Origin: JAYQKL01 sp049889535
GTDB lineage: Bacteria; Pseudomonadota; Alphaproteobacteria; RS24
Direction: 5' to 3'
Assembly: GCA_049889535.1 (NCBI GenBank)
Contig: JBMHDF010000015.1
Coordinates: 3,250 to 67,249, forward strand
DNA length: 64,000 nt
Shown here: positions 44,437 through 52,299 of the stretch, piece after piece
Position numbering within the stretch: position 1 is the first letter of the stretch
Layout of the letters: each line of letters begins with the position of its first letter
Program-made: the position numbers and the translations under genes
The notes under the pieces: generated by a model
Told to the model about the DNA's origin: nothing
The model's input: only the letters and a program-made list of their open reading frames with translations
The model's database searches: none

Positions 44437-45649
44437 GCCCGACCTCATTATTTTGAGTTACATATGCACAGGCGGTTTCAAGCGCCTGCATGGCCGCGTC
44501 AACATCATCATCAGTGATATTAAGCGGCGGTATCAGCCGCACAACATTGTCACCGGCACCCACAGTCAGCATTTTGGCCTCTCGCAAAGCGGCAACAAGC
44601 TCAGTGTTCGCGATAACGGTTTTAATTCCCAACATTAAACCCTGCCCGCGAATTTCAGCGATGACATTTGGCCAACTATCTTGAAGCGCCGCGAGTTTTT
44701 GCGCCAGCACCATGCCCGTTTTCTCAACCTGTGCTAAAAACTCAGGCTTAGCGACAATATCCATAACTGCACTGCCCACTGCAACCGCAAGCGGATTACC
44801 GCCATAGGTAGACCCATGCGTGCCAGCCACCATGCCCGAAGCGGCTTTTTCAGTCGCTAAAAATGCGCCAAGCGGAAATCCCCCGCCAATACCTTTAGCT
44901 ATCGCCATAATATCGGGTTGAATGTCAGACCATTCATAAGCAAATAATTTTCCTGTGCGCCCAATGCCGCACTGAACCTCATCAACAATCAGCAAAATAT
45001 CATGCGCATCACATAATTGGCGTAATCCCCGCATGAAATCATGCGGCACGGGCACAATCCCACCTTCGCCTTGTATGGGTTCAATCAAAATACCAGCTGT
45101 GTTCGCATGAATGGCTTTTTCGGTTGCTTCTAAATCAAAATTAGGAATTTGGACAAAGCCCTCCGGCACGGGGCCAAATCCTTCCAAATAAGTTGGATTA
45201 CCAGCCGCGGCCAATGCCATCATCGTGCGACCATGAAAAGCACCCTTAAAGGTGATAATCTCAATCTTTTCGCCATGCCCTTGCACAGCGTGATATTTAC
45301 GGGCAGTTTTAATCGCGCCTTCCATAGCCTCTGCCCCTGAATTGCAGAAAAAAACGCGGTCTGCAAAACACGACGCACATAATTTATCAGCGAGTTTTTC
45401 CTGACCCGAAATCGTGTAGAGATTAGATGTATGCCAAAGTCTATCAGCCTGGTCTTTCAAACTTTGATTCAAAACCGGATGATTATGCCCCAAGACATTA
45501 ACGGCTATACCTGCGGCAAAATCGAGATATGCCTCATTATTCGCCGTAAAAAGCCACGCGCCCTCACCCCGCTCGAACGCCAGTTCAGAGCGATTATAGG
45601 TTGGCATGACATGACTTTTTTCACGGGTCATTGAGTTTAAAACTTTCAT
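44429..45649 (-). CDS. argD: Acetylornithine/succinyldiaminopimelate aminotransferase
   Basis: 406 residues of class III aminotransferase. Signatures are NSGAEAMEGAIKTARKYH, FHGRTMMALAAAGN, LIVDEVQCGIGRTG and the PLP lysine in DIMAIAKGIGGGFP. It transfers an amino group to N-acetylglutamate semialdehyde (arginine pathway), often also in the lysine pathway. Several start codons are possible; the ATG at 45649 gives a normal-length N-terminus. Overlap with argF indicates translational coupling. Confidence 0.94.
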   Translation of the reverse strand: MKVLNSMTREKSHVMPTYNRSELAFERGEGAWLFTANNEAYLDFAAGIAVNVLGHNHPVLNQSLKDQADRLWHTSNLYTISGQEKLADKLCASCFADRVFFCNSGAEAMEGAIKTARKYHAVQGHGEKIEIITFKGAFHGRTMMALAAAGNPTYLEGFGPVPEGFVQIPNFDLEATEKAIHANTAGILIEPIQGEGGIVPVPHDFMRGLRQLCDAHDILLIVDEVQCGIGRTGKLFAYEWSDIQPDIMAIAKGIGGGFPLGAFLATEKAASGMVAGTHGSTYGGNPLAVAVGSAVMDIVAKPEFLAQVEKTGMVLAQKLAALQDSWPNVIAEIRGQGLMLGIKTVIANTELVAALREAKMLTVGAGDNVVRLIPPLNITDDDVDAAMQALETACAYVTQNNEVGHD

Positions 45650-45661
45650 ATCCAAAATCTG

Positions 45662-45701
45662 AAAAACAAAAAGCCGCCCACGCCCATCAGGGTCAGGCGG
45701 C
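45662..45701 (-). terminator. Intrinsic terminator after the ABC-2 permease
   Basis: On the minus strand GCCGCC and GGCGGC (45701-45696 and 45678-45673) form a stem with additional C/G pairing inside, followed by TTTTTGTTTTTC. It lies about 70 bp after the ABC permease stop and just before argD. Confidence 0.8.
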
Positions 45702-45771
45702 GAATAAGCTGATTATCAGCCCAAACATACTGTTTTGTCAATTATTTTCAATCAGCTACTGCCAGACGGTT

Positions 45772-46626
45772 TTAGCTTTTAATGCGATAACCTTTGCGCA
45801 AAACATAAAGATTAAGAACCCAGAAAATGGCGTTGAGCAGCAATAAGATAATCACCCCCGACATGATTTGGCCCTCTGTTTTGCCTGTAAAACCATAACG
45901 GAAACCATCGATTATATAGAAAAACGGATTAAAGGCCGAAATCACCTGAAATGTCGCAGGCAATTGTTTAATGGAGTAAAAAGTACCCGATAAGAAAGCT
46001 AAAGGCGTGATGACAAAATTCATAATGGCTTGCATATGATCAAATTTTTCAGCCCAGATACCAGCCAAAGTACCCACTTGCGCCATTAATAAAGACCCCG
46101 TGAACGAGAAAAAGAAAATCGCCCAAAGATGATGATATGAAAAATCGACAAAATAAATCATACCAAGATAGGTCACAAAACCAACCACCACACCCCGCGT
46201 TACCCCACCTATGGCAAGCGCTAGACTCATTTCGGTCGGTGAAAGAGGCGGCATGAGAATATCGACAATATTGCCCATCACTTTACCCGTCAGCAAAGAA
46301 GAGGATGGATTTGAAAAAGCGTTTTGCAACACCGCCATAATAATTAGGCCAGGCGCAAGGAAGCTAATAAAAGGCACGCCATTCACATCAGGTCTAAATT
46401 TGCCAAGCGCGAGGGCAAAGACCGCCAAGAATAATAAAGTCGTTATCACAGGCGCTAAGACGGTTTGCGTCATGACTTTCCAAAATCGATGCACTTCTTT
46501 GAGATAGAGCGTCCACAAACCAATCCAATTCATACGGCCAAACCGCCGATTACCCAAATCAGGCCAATTCGGCTCTGGTTGTGATGGAACAGCGTCTGCC
46601 GGCTCTGAAGTATTGGAGTTTGCCAT
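45772..46626 (-). CDS. ABC-2 type transporter permease
   Basis: 284 residues with about six hydrophobic helices. LFLAVFALALG, FLAPGLIIMAVLQNAFSNPSS and the late PLAFLSGTFYSIKQLP match the ABC-2 permease family (multidrug/polysaccharide exporters such as YadH). No ATP-binding subunit is present next to it in the window, which is unusual. The ribosome-binding site is duplicated in a 14-bp tandem repeat upstream (see repeat). Confidence 0.9.
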   Translation of the reverse strand: MANSNTSEPADAVPSQPEPNWPDLGNRRFGRMNWIGLWTLYLKEVHRFWKVMTQTVLAPVITTLLFLAVFALALGKFRPDVNGVPFISFLAPGLIIMAVLQNAFSNPSSSLLTGKVMGNIVDILMPPLSPTEMSLALAIGGVTRGVVVGFVTYLGMIYFVDFSYHHLWAIFFFSFTGSLLMAQVGTLAGIWAEKFDHMQAIMNFVITPLAFLSGTFYSIKQLPATFQVISAFNPFFYIIDGFRYGFTGKTEGQIMSGVIILLLLNAIFWVLNLYVLRKGYRIKS

Positions 46627-46653
46627 GAAATCCTCGCCAAGAAATCCTCGCCA
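46627..46653 (+). repeat. Tandem duplication of the ABC permease ribosome-binding site
   Basis: GAAATCCTCGCCA occurs at 46627-46639 and again at 46641-46653 (14-bp period). On the minus strand each copy carries a GCGAGGATTTC ribosome-binding segment. The outer copy is preceded by an ATG that is out of frame with the gene. Confidence 0.75.
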
Positions 46654-46767
46654 TGAGGTGTTAGTTTATAAATAAGGGCTTTAGCGCCCCCATGCAAGAG
46701 TTGTCAGACTTTAGGGCAGGCAATTCTATATAAAAAAGCGCTTTTTCCGCATGTTTCTGCACTTCTC

Positions 46768-46776
46768 TGTGGATAA
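46768..46776 (-). promoter_or_regulatory. DnaA box upstream of gcrA
   Basis: TGTGGATAA on the plus strand is the exact reverse complement of the consensus TTATCCACA. It is 136 bp before the gcrA ATG. In Caulobacter DnaA directly activates gcrA; the site here fits that. The wider gap 46627-46911 (285 bp) contains no gene. Confidence 0.55.
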
Positions 46777-46833
46777 CGCCAAATTCGGGGATTGAAATTT
46801 TCATTACATCTAGTAGTTTTTAATTTATAACGA

Positions 46834-46847
46834 CACTACATGTAGTG
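46834..46847 (+). promoter_or_regulatory. Perfect palindrome in the gcrA upstream region
   Basis: CACTACATGTAGTG is a perfect 14-bp dyad. With one flanking base each side it matches the NrdR consensus at 13 of 16 positions. A degenerate copy (TACATCTAGTAG, near 46805) is exactly 32 bp upstream, the spacing usual for NrdR box pairs. The factor is unknown; NrdR or another dyad-binding regulator are both possible. Confidence 0.45.
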
Positions 46848-46911
46848 GGTTTTGGATAAAAATAGTCGCCAGCTTGTCAGAATTGACAGGTTAAAATTTA
46901 GGGAGATGCAC

Positions 46912-47394
46912 ATGGCTTGGACTGAAGATCGCGTTGAAATGCTTAAAAAACTCTGGACAGAAGGCCTAAGTGCCAGCCAGATTGCCCGGCAAATGGGTGG
47001 GGTCACTCGAAATGCGGTGATAGGTAAAGTGCATCGCCTGGGTCTTTCAGGTCGCGCGACGCCGGCCCGGGTCACAACAGCTAAAGTCAATACCGCTCGA
47101 CCAGGCCGTCCGAGCCAACCTTCCGTGGCGGGCAGCAATTTAACTTATCAAGCTGATGAAAAATTACATCCGATTGAAGAGGCTGATAACCTTGAGCCAA
47201 TCCTAAGCCAAGAAGAGCGCGCCAGCGTTTTAAACCTGACTGAGCATACTTGCAAATGGCCAGTGGGCGACCCTGGCACAAAGAATTTTCATTTTTGTGG
47301 GGCGCGCAGCAAATCAGGTAATCCTTATTGCGAAACCCATGCTGTGCAAGCCTACCAGCCTGTGGAACGCCGCCGCAAACGCAAAACAGGCTAA
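46912..47394 (+). CDS. gcrA: GcrA cell-cycle regulator
   Basis: 160 residues from the ATG at 46912, which has GGGAG 6 bases upstream; a longer frame (46852) starts without one. The N-terminal MAWTEDRVEMLKKLW, SQIARQMGG and TRNAVIGKVHRLGLSGR match the GcrA helix-turn-helix. The C-terminal CKWPVGDPGTKNFHFCG region binds sigma-70 in relatives. GcrA works with DnaA, CtrA and CcrM (GANTC) methylation to time cell-cycle genes. It is present only in alphaproteobacteria. A terminator follows. Confidence 0.95.
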   Translation: MAWTEDRVEMLKKLWTEGLSASQIARQMGGVTRNAVIGKVHRLGLSGRATPARVTTAKVNTARPGRPSQPSVAGSNLTYQADEKLHPIEEADNLEPILSQEERASVLNLTEHTCKWPVGDPGTKNFHFCGARSKSGNPYCETHAVQAYQPVERRRKRKTG

Positions 47395-47452
47395 GACAGC
47401 ATGCAGCACATCATGCAGTTGGACTAGCCCCCTGCCTATAAAAAGGTTAAGC

Positions 47453-47485
47453 TAACCCCTGTCCTAAGGCAGGGGTTATTTTATT
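47453..47485 (+). terminator. Terminator after gcrA
   Basis: TAACCCCTG (47453-47461) pairs with CAGGGGTTA (47470-47478), loop TCCTAAGG, followed by TTTTATT. An earlier CCCCTGCCT (about 47429-47437) could compete for the same 3' arm. Confidence 0.8.
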
Positions 47486-47498
47486 CGGGGAGGAGTAC

Positions 47499-48320
47499 AT
47501 GACTGTTTTACAAGACAAGTTGTTTTTTATCACTGGCGCGGGTGATGGGATTGGCAAACAAACAGCTCTCCTTGCCGCGCGCAAAGGGGCCAAACTCATT
47601 GTTACCGACATTGATGCGGCTTCAGCTGAACAAACCGCTCAAGAAATTCAGGCCGCTGGCGGCACCGCAACAGCCTATGGTCTTGATGTAACAGATCGCG
47701 ATGCTTTTTATGCGTTGGCCGATAATATTAAAGCCAATCACGGCCCTGTTGATATAGTCATGAATAATGCAGGTGTCGCGCTTTTTGCGACGGCTGAAAA
47801 AATGACCCAAGAAGAATTAGATTGGGTTATGGATATTAATTTTTTTGGCACGGTCAATGGCTGCAAAGCTTTTCTCCCGCATATGCTCGAAACTGGTCAG
47901 GGACATATTATTAACCTTTCAAGTATTTTTGGCCTGATTAGCGTACCCAATCAATCCGGGTATAATGCCAGCAAATTTGCCGTGCTTGGTTACAGCGATG
48001 CACTGCGCCAAGAAATGGAAACTCAAAATATCAACGTCACCACTGTGCATCCTGGTGGCATTAAAACCCGTATTGCGGCGCGAGCACGCTTCATGCAAAT
48101 GGAAGGTATGGAAGAGCGCCGCCAGCAATTGATTGACGATTTTGATAAAATCACTATGACCAGCCCTGAACAAGCCGCCAATATTATTTTGCGCGCGGTT
48201 GAAAAAAACAAAGTGCGGATAAGAGTTGGGAAAGATGCCGTGCTGGTTGATTGGATTAAACGCCTCATGCCAGTGAAATTTAGCAAGCTCACCAATATTT
48301 TATTACGCATTGACGGCTAA
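47499..48320 (+). CDS. Short-chain dehydrogenase/reductase (SDR)
   Basis: 273 residues. Classical SDR: TGAGDGIGKQTALLA (cofactor), NNAGVALF, Ser of NLSSIFG and the catalytic YNASKFA (Tyr/Lys). The D in VTDID after strand 2 favours NAD(H). The C-terminal tail (~residues 230-273) is longer than in minimal SDRs. Substrate unknown. Strong GGGGAGGAG precedes the ATG. Confidence 0.92.
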   Translation: MTVLQDKLFFITGAGDGIGKQTALLAARKGAKLIVTDIDAASAEQTAQEIQAAGGTATAYGLDVTDRDAFYALADNIKANHGPVDIVMNNAGVALFATAEKMTQEELDWVMDINFFGTVNGCKAFLPHMLETGQGHIINLSSIFGLISVPNQSGYNASKFAVLGYSDALRQEMETQNINVTTVHPGGIKTRIAARARFMQMEGMEERRQQLIDDFDKITMTSPEQAANIILRAVEKNKVRIRVGKDAVLVDWIKRLMPVKFSKLTNILLRIDG

Positions 48321-48333
48321 TTTTTGGTTATGC

Positions 48334-48390
48334 GACACGACGACTGACGCGGCGGGGCGGCGGCGCTCGTGTCTGGTTTTCAATTTTTTT
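48334..48390 (+). terminator. Possible terminator after the SDR gene
   Basis: GACACGA (48334-48340) and TCGTGTC (48367-48373) can pair across a GC-rich loop, followed at a short distance by a run of eight T's (from ~48383). The long loop makes it less typical than the other terminators. Confidence 0.4.
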
Positions 48391-48398
48391 TAAAAATC

Positions 48399-48441
48399 TT
48401 GACAGTGTTTCATGCGTCGCCTAAGTTGCGAATTATTCTCA
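48399..48441 (+). promoter_or_regulatory. Predicted Fur-controlled promoter of the iron-binding protein gene
   Basis: TTGACA (48399-48404) lies 17 bp before TAAGTT (48422-48427). TGCGAATTATTCTCA (48427-48441) differs at one position from the Fur-box form TGAGAATTATTCTCA. The site overlaps the -10 end, and the gene encodes a putative iron-binding protein, so Fur-type repression is likely. Confidence 0.55.
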
Positions 48442-48457
48442 ATAGCAAGTTAGAAAT

Positions 48458-49546
48458 ATGCCGTCTCCAATTCAAAGCCTTCGCACACGCAAGTTTTTCA
48501 TAGCGTCTTTGGTCATCGCTTTTATCGCAGGCGGGATGGTTTTTTTTGCTAAGAACAAGACAGATAATACACCATCCAACGCGGCACAAACTGTTCATAT
48601 TTATTCCTATCGCCAACCTACGCTTATTCAACCTTTATTTGATGCCTTCACCCGCGAAACAGGTATTGAGGTAAAAACAGTTTTTGCCAATAAGGGGTTG
48701 ATTGAGCGTGTGATGCTGGAAGGTGAGCGCAGTCCAGTTGATGTTGTGCTGACATCAAATTTTCATCATCTCGCAGAAGCGGGAGAGAAAATTGCCCAAG
48801 CTGTGAAATCCGAGCAGCTAACCCAGCATATTCCACCGGCCTATAGAGATCCGCAAAACAAATGGTTTAGCGTGACCTTACGCGCCCGCGTTTTATTTGC
48901 CGCTCAAAATCGCGTAAGCGAAAAACAAATAAGTTATGAGGAATTGTCTGACCCAAAATGGCAAGGGCGTTTGTGCATGCGATCTGGCCAACACCCTTAT
49001 AATTTGAGTTTATTTGCGGCCATGATGGAGCGCCATGGCGAAGCGTGGACCCGTGAATGGCTAATGGGCGTGAAAGCAAATCTCGCCCGCAAACCCGCAG
49101 GCAATGATCGCGCGCAAGTGAAACAAATTTATGCCAATGCGTGTGACCTCGCGCTGGCGAATACATATTATATGGGCATGATGCAATTTAATGACAAAAA
49201 CCCTGAGCAACGCGAATGGGCCCAAACTGTTAGATTGGTTTTTCCAACCAGCCAGAAAAATGAAAAAGATTTTGGAACACATATAAATGTGTCGGGCATG
49301 GTGATGGCCAAACATGCACCCCACCCAGAAGCCGCGCTGGCATTTATGGAATTTATGCTGACCCCGCAAGCACAAAAAATATATGCCGAAACAAATTATG
49401 AATACCCTGTACGCCGTGATGTTGAGGCTGCATCATATGTAAGCGCATGGGGTGAGTTAAACGCTGACACCACCCCGCTTGCTGATATTGCACGATATTA
49501 CAAAAAGGCCAGCTATCTGGTTGATGAAATTAATTTCAATCAATAA
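48458..49546 (+). CDS. ABC-type iron(III)-binding periplasmic protein (FutA/FbpA-like)
   Basis: 362 residues. An N-terminal hydrophobic helix (FIASLVIAFIAGGMVFF) can serve as signal or anchor. The solute-binding fold (VHIYSYRQPTLIQPLFDAFTRETG, VDVVLTSNFHHL) and the paired tyrosines of NTYYMGMM, where iron ligands occur in FbpA/FutA, support iron(III) binding. No permease or ATPase lies beside it, so it is an orphan component. A Fur-like site is just upstream. Confidence 0.85.
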   Translation: MPSPIQSLRTRKFFIASLVIAFIAGGMVFFAKNKTDNTPSNAAQTVHIYSYRQPTLIQPLFDAFTRETGIEVKTVFANKGLIERVMLEGERSPVDVVLTSNFHHLAEAGEKIAQAVKSEQLTQHIPPAYRDPQNKWFSVTLRARVLFAAQNRVSEKQISYEELSDPKWQGRLCMRSGQHPYNLSLFAAMMERHGEAWTREWLMGVKANLARKPAGNDRAQVKQIYANACDLALANTYYMGMMQFNDKNPEQREWAQTVRLVFPTSQKNEKDFGTHINVSGMVMAKHAPHPEAALAFMEFMLTPQAQKIYAETNYEYPVRRDVEAASYVSAWGELNADTTPLADIARYYKKASYLVDEINFNQ

Positions 49547-49726
49547 TCAAAAGTGATTAATTTTTAATCAATAAATTTATATGCCTATTTTTTATGCATA
49601 TTATGGGGGCTATCTCCCCCTTCTCAAAGCTATTTTTTGTCTTATTTTATCCATAAAGTCGGGTTCAGAAAATTAGGAATTTTTTTTAATGTTTAATTTC
49701 AATAACTTATAATATTTTTATCATTT

Positions 49727-49744
49727 TTGGCACGCATCTTGGAT
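49727..49744 (+). promoter_or_regulatory. Putative sigma-54 promoter for porin-glnK-amtB
   Basis: TTGGCACG-CATC-TTGGAT matches the sigma-54 -24/-12 pattern (TGGCACG-N4-TTGCW) with GG in place of the -12 GC. It lies 47 bp before the ATG of the TorF-like gene and heads a nitrogen-control cluster, which fits NtrC/RpoN control. The rest of the gap 49547-49790 is AT-rich. Confidence 0.6.
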
Positions 49745-49790
49745 ATAGGTGGCAGGGAGTGCGAAAACATTTTTTTGAAAGGAATTTAAA

Positions 49791-50429
49791 ATGTCTAAAT
49801 TAAACAAATTCGCCGCAACACTCATGATTGGCACCTGCCTGGCAGCCCCCACAATGGCTCAGGAAGTCAGCTTTAATGCCAGCGTTACGAGCAATTATAT
49901 TTGGCGCGGCATGACCCAAACAAATGATAACCCAGCTTTTCAGGCGGGGGCAGATCTTGGGTTTGAAAACGGCTTTTATGTCGGCACATGGGCGTCAAAT
50001 GTAGATTTTGGTGATGACACAACATATGAATTAGATCTTTATGGCGGCTATGCTGGCGAAGCGGGTGGCTTTAGTTATGACATCGGCTACATCTCATATA
50101 TTTATGATGATGAGTCCGGTGCCGACTTAGACTTTAGCGAAGTTTATGCAAGCATTGGCACCGCTGGAGTTACTTTCAGTGTCGCCTATCAAGTTGACAA
50201 TGATGGTGATGATACCCTCAATAATGTCTATTATAATCTTGGTTATGAAACCGAAGTTGGTGATTACACAATTGGTGTTGCCGCTGGTATTTATGATCTA
50301 GATGGCGGTGATGAGCAAAATGATTACGCGCTCACAATCGCCAAAGACGCTTTCACCCTTGCTATTACAGACACAGATATTTCAGGCGCAGACCCTGAAG
50401 TGTCACTGTCATACGGCATCGAATTTTAA
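49791..50429 (+). CDS. TorF-family putative outer-membrane porin
   Basis: 212 residues. A signal peptide ends at TMAQE. The mature protein is rich in alternating beta strands with many Tyr, Gly and Asp, ending in F. The early SVTSNYIWRGMTQT motif is the TorF/TIGR02001 hallmark. It is probably an outer-membrane barrel. The gene stands just before glnK-amtB after a predicted sigma-54 promoter, suggesting a role in nitrogen compound uptake (inference). Confidence 0.88.
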   Translation: MSKLNKFAATLMIGTCLAAPTMAQEVSFNASVTSNYIWRGMTQTNDNPAFQAGADLGFENGFYVGTWASNVDFGDDTTYELDLYGGYAGEAGGFSYDIGYISYIYDDESGADLDFSEVYASIGTAGVTFSVAYQVDNDGDDTLNNVYYNLGYETEVGDYTIGVAAGIYDLDGGDEQNDYALTIAKDAFTLAITDTDISGADPEVSLSYGIEF

Positions 50430-50435
50430 AAAAAG

Positions 50436-50467
50436 AACGGGTCATATGCGGCAACATATGACCCGTT
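50436..50467 (+). terminator. Hairpin terminator between porin and glnK
   Basis: A perfect 13-bp stem, AACGGGTCATATG (50436-50448) with CATATGACCCGTT (50455-50467), with a 6-nt loop. The flanks are A-rich upstream and T-containing downstream, so it may act in either direction or as a partial attenuator of glnK. Confidence 0.7.
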
Positions 50468-50503
50468 TGTTCCATTTAGTTAACAGAACAGAAGGATAAA
50501 ACG

Positions 50504-50842
50504 ATGAAAATGCTCATAGCCATCATAAAACCCTTCAAGCTTGACGATGTACGCGAAGCTCTAACATCTGTCAATATTGAAGGGGTCACCGTCACGGAAG
50601 TTAAAGGTTATGGCCGCCAAAAAGGCCAAACCGAAATATATCGTGGCGCCGAATATGAAATAAATTTTCTACCCAAAATAAGACTCGAAATCGCGCTGGA
50701 AGATGACCAGATCGATACTGCCACTGACGCCATTATGAGCGCGGCCAAAACTGGTCAAATCGGTGACGGAAAAGTCTTTGTCTTACCCCTTGAAGCCGTT
50801 ACCCGTATTCGCACAGGCGAAACCGGTAGCGAAGCCATTTAG
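50504..50842 (+). CDS. glnK: P-II nitrogen regulatory protein
   Basis: 112 residues, the usual P-II length. The T-loop has Y51 (IYRGAEYEINF), the target of uridylylation; GYGRQKGQTE precedes it and GDGKVFVLPLE follows. P-II proteins sense 2-oxoglutarate and ATP/ADP and block AmtB when nitrogen is plentiful. amtB starts 10 bp later. Confidence 0.95.
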   Translation: MKMLIAIIKPFKLDDVREALTSVNIEGVTVTEVKGYGRQKGQTEIYRGAEYEINFLPKIRLEIALEDDQIDTATDAIMSAAKTGQIGDGKVFVLPLEAVTRIRTGETGSEAI

Positions 50843-50852
50843 GAGTTTCATT

Positions 50853-52178
50853 ATGAAAAATTTAGTTAAAAAAATTAACAAAATTCCAACGCGCTTATGG
50901 AGCCTCGCTCTAGCCATTGGTCTTATTTCAACTCTTGCCAGCCCAGCGCATGCGGAAGTGTCTGGTGAGTCAGCCTATGTCTTTAATACATTATTGTTCC
51001 TCATGTGTGGTTTTTTGGTCATGTTCATGGCTGCCGGATTTGCCATGCTTGAAAGCGGCATGGTGCGCGCCAAAAACGTTGCCACTATTTGCGTGAAAAA
51101 TATTTCACTCTTTGGCATTGCTGGTATTCTCTATTATCTGGTTGGTTACAACCTGATGTATGATGGTGTCGATGGCGGCTATATGGGGAGTTTCTCACTT
51201 TGGGGAGCTGACGATGCCGCTACCGAAGCTGGTGATTTTAGCGGTGGCTACGCAGCAAGCTCTGACTGGTTTTTCCAAATGGTCTTTGTCGCGACAGCCG
51301 CATCTATCGTTTCTGGTACACTTGCAGAGCGTATCAAGCTTTGGGGTTTCCTTGCCTTTGTGGTCATTCTGACAGGTCTCATTTACCCAATTCAAGGCTC
51401 ATGGCAGTGGGGCGGTGGCTGGTTAAGCGAAGCTGGTTTCTCAGACTTTGCTGGCTCTACACTTGTTCACTCTGTCGGCGGCTGGGCAGCTTTGGTTGGT
51501 GCCATTATGCTCGGTGCACGGGCTGGAAAATATTCCGCTGATGGACGTGTAAACCCAATTCAAGGCTCATCTATGCCACTCGCAACATTAGGTACATTTA
51601 TCCTATGGCTGGGTTGGTTTGGGTTTAATGGCGGGTCACAGCTCGCGCTCGGCTCTGCAATTGACGCTGTAAGTGTTGCCAATATCTTTGTGAACACAAA
51701 TATGGCTGCCGCTGCAGGTGTTGTCGCGGCCATGGTCGTAACCCAACTCCTCTATGGCAAAGTTGACCTAACAATGGCACTTAATGGCGCCATTGGCGGT
51801 TTGGTTTCAATCACAGCAGAACCTCTAACCCCAAGCATTCCAATGGCCATGTTGATTGGTGCCATTGGTGGTGTGTTGGTTGTGGTCTCTGTCCCGCTTC
51901 TAGACAAACTAAAAATTGATGATGTGGTTGGTGCAATACCCGCTCACTTGGTATGCGGTATTTGGGGTACAATGGCGGTGCCATTGACCAATACTGGCAC
52001 CTCATTTGGCACACAAGCTTTAGGCGTCGTCTCAATTGGTGCCTTCGCGGTTGTTACCAGCCTAATTGGTTGGACCATCATCAAATACACAATCGGTATT
52101 CGGGTTTCTGAAGAAGAAGAACTCGAAGGTCTCGATAAAACAGAACTCGGCATGGAAGCCTATCCTGAGTTCACATAA
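50853..52178 (+). CDS. amtB: Ammonium transporter
   Basis: 441 residues from ATG 50853, which has AGGAG upstream; the longer frame overlaps glnK. A signal peptide (ending PAHAEV) precedes eleven transmembrane helices. The pore histidines are in STLVHSVGGWAAL and AIPAHLVCGIWG, with the family motif MAAGFAMLESGMVRAKN near the N-terminus. AmtB conducts ammonium and is gated by GlnK. Ends before a strong terminator. Confidence 0.95.
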   Translation: MKNLVKKINKIPTRLWSLALAIGLISTLASPAHAEVSGESAYVFNTLLFLMCGFLVMFMAAGFAMLESGMVRAKNVATICVKNISLFGIAGILYYLVGYNLMYDGVDGGYMGSFSLWGADDAATEAGDFSGGYAASSDWFFQMVFVATAASIVSGTLAERIKLWGFLAFVVILTGLIYPIQGSWQWGGGWLSEAGFSDFAGSTLVHSVGGWAALVGAIMLGARAGKYSADGRVNPIQGSSMPLATLGTFILWLGWFGFNGGSQLALGSAIDAVSVANIFVNTNMAAAAGVVAAMVVTQLLYGKVDLTMALNGAIGGLVSITAEPLTPSIPMAMLIGAIGGVLVVVSVPLLDKLKIDDVVGAIPAHLVCGIWGTMAVPLTNTGTSFGTQALGVVSIGAFAVVTSLIGWTIIKYTIGIRVSEEEELEGLDKTELGMEAYPEFT

Positions 52179-52208
52179 TAAAACACCCTCCCTCGCTTAA
52201 CAAACTAA

Positions 52209-52240
52209 CCCCGAATGCTTTGCATTCGGGGTCTTTTTTT
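52209..52240 (+). terminator. Intrinsic terminator after amtB
   Basis: CCCCGAATGC (52209-52218) pairs perfectly with GCATTCGGGG (52222-52231), a TTT loop, then TCTTTTTTT. A classic terminator. Confidence 0.93.
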
Positions 52241-52299
52241 GACTTGACCAGCACGATTTTACTCTCTAATGGGCGATAATATTATTTTTTTGAGTTAAG

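Noticed and set aside
46852..46911. Longer start for GcrA
   Set aside because: No ribosome-binding site; GGGAG and the conserved MAWTEDRVEML favour 46912.
50763..50852. N-terminal extension of AmtB
   Set aside because: Lies inside glnK in another frame and lacks a ribosome-binding site; ATG 50853 with AGGAG and signal peptide is better.
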